From NCBI GenBank assembly GCA_001829395.1, contig MIBD01000002.1, positions 16,196 to 22,401 of the forward strand: a stretch of DNA of 6,206 nt. Reading direction: 5' to 3'. A program made the translations under genes and the position numbers. This DNA is from Spirochaetes bacterium GWF1_49_6 (GTDB taxonomy: Bacteria; Spirochaetota; Brevinematia; Brevinematales; GWF1-51-8). The notes beneath the pieces are model-generated. The model ran no database searches, was not told the DNA's origin, and saw only the letters and a program-made list of their open reading frames with translations. This document shows, in pieces, positions 1-5,470 of the stretch (position 1 is its first letter; each line of letters opens with the position of its first letter).

Positions 1-2
1 GA

Positions 3-650
3 CTACTTGAGGTCGCTGATGGAATACCCGCCCGAAAAAGTAATTTTATAGTACATCTTATTCTTCGTCATAATCACGAAATCCGCGCCGATACGCACCA
101 CGCGTTCGCCTAAAATCTCGTCTCCCTCATGCACGGTATAGCTTTTCCCGGAACTCTGCTGGTAGGCCGATGCGTCCCATTTATAGGAATAAGGCGCGGA
201 ATTCTCCGAGGAGCCGTAATGGGAGGCTTCCTCGAGAGTGGCGACATATTTATCGTTTATCTGGGATATGCCCTTTAGTTTAAAGCGCGAAACGAAATTA
301 TTCTGAACCGTGCCCTTCTGTGGAGGGTAACCCGGAGGGGTAGCGCCCTGGGGTTTGATATTACCCGGCTGGCTGCCGCCCTTGGAGGACGCGACTTTAT
401 TATCGAATCCCAGACCCTTGGGGATACCGCCGGGGAGAGTAAACGGGTCGCGGAGGGTATTGAAATTGATGTGCCCAAGCACTTCCTTTTTATACGAGGA
501 GTCCATCGGAGTAATAGACACATTACCGGAATCGGGGGATATGATCGCCTGGCTAACCGAACTGATATTCGGCACGATAAAGATTATCCATACGATTATA
601 TTCACTAAGAAAAGGACGATTGTCAGTAATCGTTTCTGCTTCTCATCCAT
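3..650 (-). CDS. PilP/GspC-like inner-membrane secretin-coupling protein with HR domain
   Basis: 215 residues. A short cytoplasmic N-terminus is followed by one membrane segment (about residues 8-27). An RDPF motif (67-70) follows, of the kind that often precedes the PilP linker. A Gly/Pro-rich low-complexity linker spans about 90-114, and a C-terminal domain about 119-206. That domain reads like the HR/PilP beta domain: FKLKGISQ, then KYVATLEE, then YTVHEGDEILGERVVRIGAD and a last strand MYYKITF. In GspC and PilP this domain binds the N0 region of the secretin, so the likely role is to link the inner-membrane platform to an outer-membrane secretin. The start is ATG at 650 with GAGG six bases upstream (660-657), and only one base separates it from the stop of the PilO/GspM-like gene. 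About 25 Ser/Tyr-rich residues (roughly 143-168) seem inserted between two strands of the HR domain. GspC and PilP cannot be told apart here; the position after an O/M-like gene favours PilP. Confidence 0.8.
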   Translation of the reverse strand: MDEKQKRLLTIVLFLVNIIVWIIFIVPNISSVSQAIISPDSGNVSITPMDSSYKKEVLGHINFNTLRDPFTLPGGIPKGLGFDNKVASSKGGSQPGNIKPQGATPPGYPPQKGTVQNNFVSRFKLKGISQINDKYVATLEEASHYGSSENSAPYSYKWDASAYQQSSGKSYTVHEGDEILGERVVRIGADFVIMTKNKMYYKITFSGGYSISDLK

Positions 651-651
651 A

Positions 652-1152
652 TCATTCCTCTATAATTTTTTTAAAGACACGTACTTCGAGAGTGGTAGTG
701 AGATTATTATTCACATATTCCATTTCGGTCTTGGATATCTGAATAGGAAATCCCGACATCTCGAGTGCGTCTATGAAATTGGCGATATTCGGGAACGAGG
801 ATGTCAGGATCAGCGCCAGTTCGGTGACCTCGTACTGCAGTTCATTTTTAATGCCTTTATTATTGATATTCAGTTTCTGTATTCCCGTCATTTCGGCGAT
901 TTTCGGCAGAGTGGCGATAAACTCTGAGGAGGATTTTTTTACGAAACCGGTCTGCCCGAGACTGTCATACTCGATTTGGAGATTTTGAAGGGATTTCTCG
1001 TAATAGTTTTTATTTTCCACATCGCTGATAATCTGCTGGAGTTCGATCAGTTCGGCGTTAATGGTCTGGTAATTGATAAAATTATAGGTGAAAAATACCA
1101 GCCATAAGGCGGATGTAATGATAATAATAAAGGGTATGTTTATCCGTTTCAT
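652..1152 (-). CDS. PilO/GspM-like inner-membrane assembly platform protein
   Basis: 166 residues. A Lys/Arg-bearing N-terminus leads into one membrane segment (about 6-26). A predicted coiled coil follows (about 30-65), then a compact alpha/beta domain (about 75-163). The C-terminal part follows the PilO/GspM pattern: FPNIANFIDALEMSGFPIQI, where a helix scans along a single polypeptide, then alternating strands ending LEVRVFKK. PilO and GspM pair with PilN/GspL through such ferredoxin-like domains in the periplasm, and the gene directly upstream supplies exactly that partner. The start is ATG at 1152, overlapping the upstream stop as ATGA. A GGAG ribosome site lies at 1163-1160 with a seven-base spacer. 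The primary sequence is weakly conserved in this family, so the call rests on topology, length and gene order together. Confidence 0.78.
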   Translation of the reverse strand: MKRINIPFIIIITSALWLVFFTYNFINYQTINAELIELQQIISDVENKNYYEKSLQNLQIEYDSLGQTGFVKKSSSEFIATLPKIAEMTGIQKLNINNKGIKNELQYEVTELALILTSSFPNIANFIDALEMSGFPIQISKTEMEYVNNNLTTTLEVRVFKKIIEE

Positions 1153-2621
1153 GGATTTGCTCCGAACGTCAATACGAATTTTATTAAAGTATTGCTCTTC
1201 GTTTTTATCAGATCGGCGGATTTTAACACCACCTTTTGTACCACATGGGAATTGACGAGCGCGAAAACGAAATTCTCCAGACCCTCGCTGGTCAGGGAAT
1301 ACCCGGAAATCTCACCGCCGGTATTCTGCATGGAAAGTTTTTTCAGCCAGACCTCGCCGGGAATCTTCCGGCAAAGTTCGTTCAGGATGACCTTGAGGGA
1401 TGACGAAACGATACCCGTGGTTTTTATATCGTTGATCTTTCTCACCAAGTCGGCATGTTTATCCTTGAGCATTTTCAGTTCCTGTACCTCTTTCAGCTTT
1501 TCCGCCATCTCGCGTACCTGCGGATCGGGTATCTCGTTGATAGGTATCGTCGACTCTTTTGCGATCTTGATCAGGTTAAAACTCTGCTGGGATATCAGGA
1601 TCGCGGGAAATAGGGCGATGGAGAAAAAGTCCAGTATCAGAAAGACCATGAACGCCACACGGAGCGCGACGTCTTTAATATGCATATTCCTGATGTTCTG
1701 GTTGGTGATCTGAAGGTTGAGATAGCTCTGGTTTGCGAAACCGATTAGATCATAGATGGATTTATCATAGGTGCTTTTATCGAATACTGAAAGGAAATCG
1801 TCGTGGGTCGCGGGCAGGGTAAGTATATTCAAAGAATCAAAAAGGGATTCGCTGATATCGGCGCTCACCATCTCGTGCTTGGAAATTACGATGATACGTT
1901 CGAGGAACGCGATACGTTTTTTGATAAACGCCGCGTAGTATTCGACGATATTTCTGAGCGTGATCTGGTTGATATTCTGGAAGTCGCCGATATAGTGAGC
2001 GAAATTGATGATTTTATTCTTCAGGATAATAATCAGTTCGATTGAGTGGTCGCAGATATAAACATACCCGACCGCGTTTTCGCTGCCGCCGAGTTTGATG
2101 GCGCTCAGGATATTAATCGGGAGATAGGAAATATCCTCCACTATGATATTCAACCCGCGGAAAGTCGTGAGGTATTTATCGATTTCGTCTTTTTTAGCGA
2201 TAACCGCCATAATATTCCAGACTTTCTTGCCGTCCTCGATAACCTCTGAAATAGTCTTGTACGAGAAGTAGGCTTCCTCCAGGGGCAGCGGAATATTGCG
2301 TTCTATTTCCCATAGCACGGCGGATTCGATCTTGCTTTTCGGTATCCCGGGGAATGAGAAAAATAATGGGATTATCGAGGTGCTGGAGAGGGTCAGGTTG
2401 ATTCTGCGGATTTTATGCGTGGTGTTTTTTTCGAGAAATCGTTCGATAATAAAAGAAAACTGGTCGACATCGTAAACTTTTTCGCTTTTTATCGAGATGA
2501 TGCGAAAGTAGACGAGGAATTTTATCGCTTCAATAATGCGGATTTCCTCGTTGCCGATATCGATGATGACTTTCAGGATTCCCAGGTATTCCAGAATCAT
2601 TCGAATTAGCTTACTCAGCAT
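1149..2621 (-). CDS. PilM-PilN fusion (GspL-like) inner-membrane platform protein
   Basis: 490 residues. The N-terminal part (about 15-300) is an actin-like PilM/GspL cytoplasmic domain. It shows VIIDIGNEEIRIIEA (18-32), the PilM first phosphate-loop strand, and WEIERNIPLPLEE (104-116), a strong PilM signature. One membrane segment follows (about 319-343), then a coiled-coil stretch (about 365-400). A PilN-type periplasmic domain (about 405-488) contains IPGEVWLKKL (420-429) and GGEISGYSLTSEGLENFVFAL (spanning 435-455). PilM and PilN are usually separate proteins in type IV pilus systems; the joined form matches GspL of type II secretion. It probably connects the cytoplasmic assembly ATPase to the periplasmic platform. 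The second nucleotide-binding motif looks lost: where PilM normally has a D-x-G strand, YICDHSIELIII (188-199) is found. The start is ATG at 2621 with AGGA six bases upstream (2631-2628). Confidence 0.88.
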   Translation of the reverse strand: MLSKLIRMILEYLGILKVIIDIGNEEIRIIEAIKFLVYFRIISIKSEKVYDVDQFSFIIERFLEKNTTHKIRRINLTLSSTSIIPLFFSFPGIPKSKIESAVLWEIERNIPLPLEEAYFSYKTISEVIEDGKKVWNIMAVIAKKDEIDKYLTTFRGLNIIVEDISYLPINILSAIKLGGSENAVGYVYICDHSIELIIILKNKIINFAHYIGDFQNINQITLRNIVEYYAAFIKKRIAFLERIIVISKHEMVSADISESLFDSLNILTLPATHDDFLSVFDKSTYDKSIYDLIGFANQSYLNLQITNQNIRNMHIKDVALRVAFMVFLILDFFSIALFPAILISQQSFNLIKIAKESTIPINEIPDPQVREMAEKLKEVQELKMLKDKHADLVRKINDIKTTGIVSSSLKVILNELCRKIPGEVWLKKLSMQNTGGEISGYSLTSEGLENFVFALVNSHVVQKVVLKSADLIKTKSNTLIKFVLTFGANP

Positions 2622-2632
2622 AGAATTTCCTA

Positions 2633-3097
2633 CTATTTCTTTTTATAGCCTAATACAAATAAACGTGAAATCTTACCGTATGCAAATTCAATGGTCAGCC
2701 GAAAGCCTTTCCTTCCGCCTGTCTCGACAACTTCGCCGAGTATGCTAGTCGCACTGTCGATCTTAAAAAGCCGGGTGTTCAGCAGTTTACCGTCTTTATA
2801 ATCGGCAAACAGGACGGACTTTTCTTTTAATACCAGCTGCATCGTCTTATCGTCGAATGTATCTATTAAGTATATCTGGTTCGTCGTGTTCTTGATATTA
2901 TAAGAGTTTTTGAAAGTATTATCAAGTAGTTTTGTCAATATCACAGCAGATGTTTTAGAATTATCACCTCCCGTGATCCTGTCCATGATCTTTATACTGG
3001 TAGTGAGCAAATTAACAATCGTAATCATTGACAATGAGAATACCGTCAACGTAACCAGCATCTCGATGAGAGTAAACGCCTTACGTCTGCGGGGCAT
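2633..3097 (-). CDS. Minor pseudopilin, GspJ/PilW-like
   Basis: 154 residues with a type III (prepilin) signal. A basic leader MPRRRKA precedes the hydrophobic helix FTLIEMLVTLTVFSLSMITI, with the conserved Glu at mature position 5. Cleavage would be A7|F8, so the residue before the cut is Ala and not the usual Gly. After processing by prepilin peptidase the protein should join the pseudopilus, probably near its tip. The remainder is a soluble alpha/beta domain without a motif I can name. The GspJ/PilW assignment rests on its place after an I-like pilin and before the GspL-like gene; it is shorter than typical GspJ, so GspH is possible. ATG at 3097 is preferred because AGGA (3108-3105) lies seven bases upstream. 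An in-frame GTG at 3100 is the alternative and has only four bases. Either start overlaps the upstream stop, suggesting translational coupling. Confidence 0.75.
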   Translation of the reverse strand: MPRRRKAFTLIEMLVTLTVFSLSMITIVNLLTTSIKIMDRITGGDNSKTSAVILTKLLDNTFKNSYNIKNTTNQIYLIDTFDDKTMQLVLKEKSVLFADYKDGKLLNTRLFKIDSATSILGEVVETGGRKGFRLTIEFAYGKISRLFVLGYKKK

Positions 3098-3561
3098 CAC
3101 TTGATCCTATTCATAAATACTTCCGAAAAAGTAGTTTCCACCCAGTAAGACTTGGGCTTCATATTCGACCCCTCGCGTTTAATCAGCATCTCGATACCGA
3201 CATACACCAGCAGGGGACTGAGACGTTCTACCTTTTTATTCACGAGCATCGTAATCTGATCGTCGATCTTGGTCTCTTTCGCGCGGAACTTGACCGGAAA
3301 AACCTGCGCGTAGTAAAGGTTCGATAACTCGGCGCTATCGAATAGGGCGGTTTTCAGATCGGGCGCGAGATAGACCTGCGCGAGATAATTATTTGCCTGA
3401 CTTACAGCGCTTTCGGTGATACGGTCATACTGGATCAGCGAGGACATACTCGAGTATATCGATAAAACCGTTAATATAGTAACGGAGATGATCGACAGAG
3501 AAACAAGTGTCTCAATGAGAGTAAAGCCCCTGAAACGCTTCCGCTTAGATATTTCCTTCAC
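3097..3561 (-). CDS. Minor pseudopilin, GspI/PilV-like
   Basis: 154 residues. A strongly basic leader (KEISKRKRFRG) is followed by FTLIETLVSLSIISVTILTV. The prepilin peptidase site is canonical, G12|F13, with Glu at mature position 5. The helix continues through a stretch rich in Ala, Gln and Ser (about 44-62, ESAVSQANNYLAQVYL), which resembles the GspI/PilV region after the membrane part. The C-terminal domain (about 70-154) is a beta-rich globule of unknown detail. The only usable start is GTG at 3561, because a stop lies 25 bases upstream in this frame. The nearest ribosome site, AGGA at 3576-3573, is a loose eleven bases away, and the gene overlaps the end of the gspG-like gene by 17 bp. 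Translation is therefore probably coupled to gspG. The I versus H or V assignment is by order and pattern only. Confidence 0.75.
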   Translation of the reverse strand: MKEISKRKRFRGFTLIETLVSLSIISVTILTVLSIYSSMSSLIQYDRITESAVSQANNYLAQVYLAPDLKTALFDSAELSNLYYAQVFPVKFRAKETKIDDQITMLVNKKVERLSPLLVYVGIEMLIKREGSNMKPKSYWVETTFSEVFMNRIK

Positions 3562-3934
3562 TGATGATATCGTCCTGTGTTTTCATCTTTTTATCGGGCC
3601 CGGCTGAGATTATTTTTACCGAATAACTCCCGGGCTGGTATTCCAGCAGGTAATCGGTGCCCCAAATATCAGTCATCAATTCTTTCTGGATGATGTTCGC
3701 GCGGTAGAGTTCTTCGACAGTCTGCGGCGGCGAGCCGAAATCGGACTTATAGGTTACGATCGCGACATTGATATTTTTCATCTCGATTTCGACATTCTTC
3801 TTGTTCGTCATCTCCTGCATCTTGCCGTACGACACCATACCGACAGCCATCAGGATACCGATAATAGTCAGGACGATCAGCATCTCTAAAAGGGTAAAAG
3901 CCTCCAAACGGGGCGAGCCTTCGTGTTTTTCCAT
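3545..3934 (-). CDS. gspG: Major pseudopilin GspG-like
   Basis: 129 residues from the chosen start. The leader MEKHEGSPRLEA is followed by FTLLEMLIVLTIIGILMAVG, a classic N-methylation helix with Glu at mature position 5. The residue before the cut is Ala12, not Gly. The C-terminal half carries the GspG signature: TDIWGTDYLLEY (88-99), then SYSVKIISAGPD (103-114) and a final acidic DDII (121-124). In family members the acidic loop binds calcium and stabilises the pseudopilus. The protein should polymerise into the pseudopilus that pushes substrates through the secretin. The ATG at 3934 is chosen because GGAGG lies five bases upstream (3944-3940) and gives a normal short leader. An in-frame ATG at 3976 would add 14 residues, lacks a ribosome site and would put the likely -10 box inside the gene. 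It is first in the operon and overlaps the next gene by 17 bp. Confidence 0.88.
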   Translation of the reverse strand: MEKHEGSPRLEAFTLLEMLIVLTIIGILMAVGMVSYGKMQEMTNKKNVEIEMKNINVAIVTYKSDFGSPPQTVEELYRANIIQKELMTDIWGTDYLLEYQPGSYSVKIISAGPDKKMKTQDDIISEGNI

Positions 3935-3939
3935 AGAAT

Positions 3940-3944
3940 CCTCC
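3940..3944 (-). promoter_or_regulatory. Strong ribosome binding site that fixes the gspG start
   Basis: The minus strand reads GGAGG, followed by the five-base spacer ATTCT and then ATG at 3934. This is the best ribosome site in the operon, and it argues against the longer reading from ATG at 3976. Confidence 0.75.
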
Positions 3945-3964
3945 ACAGAACTCATTTCATTAAT

Positions 3965-3993
3965 ATTATAATACATTTTTAGAAAAATTCTAC
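3965..3993 (-). promoter_or_regulatory. Candidate promoter of the secretion operon
   Basis: A perfect TATAAT hexamer lies at 3970-3965 on the minus strand. A transcript would begin near 3958, giving a leader of about 24 bases that contains the GGAGG site. The -35 region at the usual distance is poor (for example TAGAAT at 3992-3987 with a 16-base spacer, three of six matches). The surrounding DNA is AT-rich, so a chance -10 match is possible. Confidence 0.45.
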
Positions 3994-4003
3994 CTATTTT
4001 TTC

Positions 4004-4015
4004 ATTATTAATAAT
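4004..4015. repeat. AT-only 12-bp perfect palindrome in the divergent intergenic region
   Basis: ATTATTAATAAT reads the same on both strands. It lies just upstream of the TTGACA of the plus-strand promoter and about 34 bases upstream of the minus-strand -10. It could be an operator or an UP-type element serving both directions. In AT-rich DNA such a short palindrome can also arise by chance. Confidence 0.3.
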
Positions 4016-4021
4016 TTAATA

Positions 4022-4050
4022 TTGACAAATCCGGTTAAATAGAGGAAAAT
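4022..4050 (+). promoter_or_regulatory. Candidate sigma-70 promoter of the DUF2207-domain cluster
   Basis: A perfect TTGACA (4022-4027) is followed, after 17 bases, by GAAAAT (4045-4050), a four of six match to TATAAT. Transcription would begin around 4057, leaving a short leader of about 13 bases with the ribosome site GGGGG at 4059-4063. The -35 match and the spacing are good; the -10 is imperfect. Confidence 0.45.
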
Positions 4051-4069
4051 AGAAAATCGGGGGAAAACC

Positions 4070-4762
4070 GTGAAGCATATTCGCCTTCTCACGCTTATCA
4101 TTTGTTTCGTAATACCGGCATACAGCGAATCCGCGGAGACAACATCGGCGGGCTTTGCCATCAAGCAGTTGGATGTCCATATCGATATCCTCATTGACGG
4201 GACACTGCTGGTGACTGAAAAATACCTGATCGATTTTTATCAGCTTTATCACGGGTTTTTCAGGTTCATTCCGTTGAAGGGCGAATGGCGGACGTTTATT
4301 AACGGGAGCGACATTAATTTCCCGTGGAGCCTGAAAATAAGCGATGTCGAATCGACGGATAATATCAAGAAGTATATTTACATGGACACTCTCTATATCC
4401 GGTTATTAAGTCTCAAGCATGAAAACTATGGGAATGAAAAGGAATTTACGCTGACGTACCGGGTTCAGGGGGCGATCAACTTCGAGAACGATAATTATGA
4501 CGAGTTAATCTGGAGTCTTTTCGGCGACAAATGGCCGGTGTGGATTGATAAGGTAAATATGACAGTGGCGCTTCCCCCGGTTCAGACTGCATCGACTATA
4601 GAAAAACACGTGATTTTATATATTGAGGATAAAAAAATCAAAGAAACCAAGGGCAGTTTAATCGGGAACGAGTTGGCCTATCATCATGCAATCCCCGTTC
4701 AGCCGCTTGGTAAAATACTGTTGTTCATCAAATGGAAGAAAGGAATTATTCAAAGCGAATAA
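4070..4762 (+). CDS. Exported protein with DUF2207 N-terminal domain only (copy 1)
   Basis: 230 residues, with start GTG at 4070 and GGGGG six bases upstream (4059-4063). A signal peptide covers about residues 1-22 (basic MKHIR, hydrophobic LLTLIICFVI, likely cut near SESA). The rest matches the extracytoplasmic beta-rich domain of DUF2207 proteins. It has DGTLLVTEKYLIDF (43-56) and HGFFRFIPLKGEW (61-73), then TLTYRVQGAINF (127-138) and YDELIWSLFGDKW (143-155). The function of this family is not known. Typical members continue into membrane segments and a C-terminal part. This one stops right after the last strand (FIKWKKGIIQSE), so it is predicted to be soluble in the periplasm or exported. 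It is the most diverged of the three copies. The next gene begins five bases after its stop. Confidence 0.8.
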   Translation: MKHIRLLTLIICFVIPAYSESAETTSAGFAIKQLDVHIDILIDGTLLVTEKYLIDFYQLYHGFFRFIPLKGEWRTFINGSDINFPWSLKISDVESTDNIKKYIYMDTLYIRLLSLKHENYGNEKEFTLTYRVQGAINFENDNYDELIWSLFGDKWPVWIDKVNMTVALPPVQTASTIEKHVILYIEDKKIKETKGSLIGNELAYHHAIPVQPLGKILLFIKWKKGIIQSE

Positions 4763-4767
4763 AGTTA

Positions 4768-5457
4768 ATGGAGAATATTTTGAAAAGCCTTCTTATAATA
4801 TTGATTTTATTTATGACTGTATTCCTCTACGCTGGCGAAGGGTTTAGTATCGAAAAAATTCACGTCACGATACAAGTAATGGAAAATGGTGTACTGGTTA
4901 TCAATGAAAGCATTCTTGCAAACTTTTATCAGAACAAACATGGGATTTTTCGAAACATCCCCATTGAGGGCGTCAGTACGATTAAAATTAACGGGAAAGA
5001 TATCGCGTATGTCTGGAAACTGGCGATATCGAATGTCACCGCCAATCAGGAATTAAAAACTTGGACCACCAATAATATGTACTATCTCCGCATGGGTTCA
5101 CCTGATAAAACAGTTCAGGGATTGGTGGAATACAATTACAATTACACGGTATACGGCGCGTTTATCACCGAGAATAAGGAATACGACGAACTGTACTGGA
5201 ATGTAATCGGCACGGAATGGGCTGTCAATATGAAACAAGCGGAATTTGAAATCATTTTCCCTGGAGATATCGATATTGATAAAAATGTCGGCTATAAAAT
5301 TTATTATGGTCCGAAAGGGAGTAAGACGACAGCGCAATGGACAGTTGACGCAAATCTGAATAAAGCGGCCTATGTTCATCCTGAAAAACTGAATCCGTTT
5401 GAGGGAATTACTGTGGATATCAGGCTAAATAAAGGAAGTATAAACATATATAAATAA
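4768..5457 (+). CDS. Exported protein with DUF2207 N-terminal domain only (copy 2)
   Basis: 229 residues from ATG at 4768. A signal peptide precedes a likely cut after A22 (VFLYA|GEGF). The DUF2207 extracytoplasmic domain shows NGVLVINESILANF (40-53), KHGIFRNIPIEG (57-68), YNYTVYGAFI (124-133) and YDELYWNVIGTEW (139-151). It ends at DIRLNKGSINIYK, again with no membrane anchor. The start is uncertain. An in-frame TTG at 4780 has GGAG six bases upstream (4770-4773) and would give MKSLLIILILF, which lines up with the starts of copies 1 and 3. ATG at 4768 has only a weak ribosome site. A longer reading from 4732 would overlap copy 1 and is unlikely. Counted stretches are about 35-38% GC, lower than copy 3. 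Function is unknown; it is closer to copy 3 than to copy 1. Confidence 0.8.
   Translation: MENILKSLLIILILFMTVFLYAGEGFSIEKIHVTIQVMENGVLVINESILANFYQNKHGIFRNIPIEGVSTIKINGKDIAYVWKLAISNVTANQELKTWTTNNMYYLRMGSPDKTVQGLVEYNYNYTVYGAFITENKEYDELYWNVIGTEWAVNMKQAEFEIIFPGDIDIDKNVGYKIYYGPKGSKTTAQWTVDANLNKAAYVHPEKLNPFEGITVDIRLNKGSINIYK
4770..4773 (+). promoter_or_regulatory. GGAG ribosome site that may favour a TTG start for copy 2
   Basis: GGAG overlaps the ATG at 4768 and sits six bases before an in-frame TTG at 4780. If it is used, copy 2 starts with MKSLL, parallel to MKKLL in copy 3 and MKHIR in copy 1. Confidence 0.4.
5155..5204 (+). repeat. 50-nt near-identical tract shared with 5849-5898 (first unit)
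   Basis: Forty-nine of 50 bases match the tract at 5849-5898 in copy 3. The single difference is a synonymous GAA/GAG. It encodes GAFITENKEYDELYWN within the conserved core of the DUF2207 domain. DNA on both sides is clearly diverged, and the tract is more GC-rich (23 of 50) than the neighbouring parts of copy 2 that I counted. Confidence 0.85.
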
Positions 5458-5460
5458 GCG

Positions 5461-5466
5461 AGGTGG
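5461..5466 (+). promoter_or_regulatory. Ribosome binding site of copy 3
   Basis: AGGTGG lies four bases before the ATG at 5471, in the 13-base gap after the stop of copy 2. It is the clearest ribosome site in the plus-strand cluster and supports the 5471 start. Confidence 0.6.
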
Positions 5467-5470
5467 CAAT

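Noticed and set aside
355..927. 190-codon open frame on the plus strand across the PilP/GspC- and PilO/GspM-like genes
   Set aside because: It lies fully antisense to two well supported genes, crosses their junction and has no recognisable domain or ribosome site of note.
1192..1713. 173-codon plus-strand open frame inside the PilM-PilN fusion
   Set aside because: It is antisense to a clearly coding region with family motifs. Its Ser/Phe-rich composition is typical of a shadow frame.
3935..3976. Extended gspG start at ATG 3976 (14 more residues)
   Set aside because: It has no ribosome site, would overlap the likely -10 box and gives an unusually long prepilin leader. ATG 3934 has GGAGG at five bases.
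3994..4252. Minus-strand open frames at 3994-4194 and 4016-4252
   Set aside because: They are short, antisense to the start of DUF2207 copy 1 and its promoter, and show no motif.
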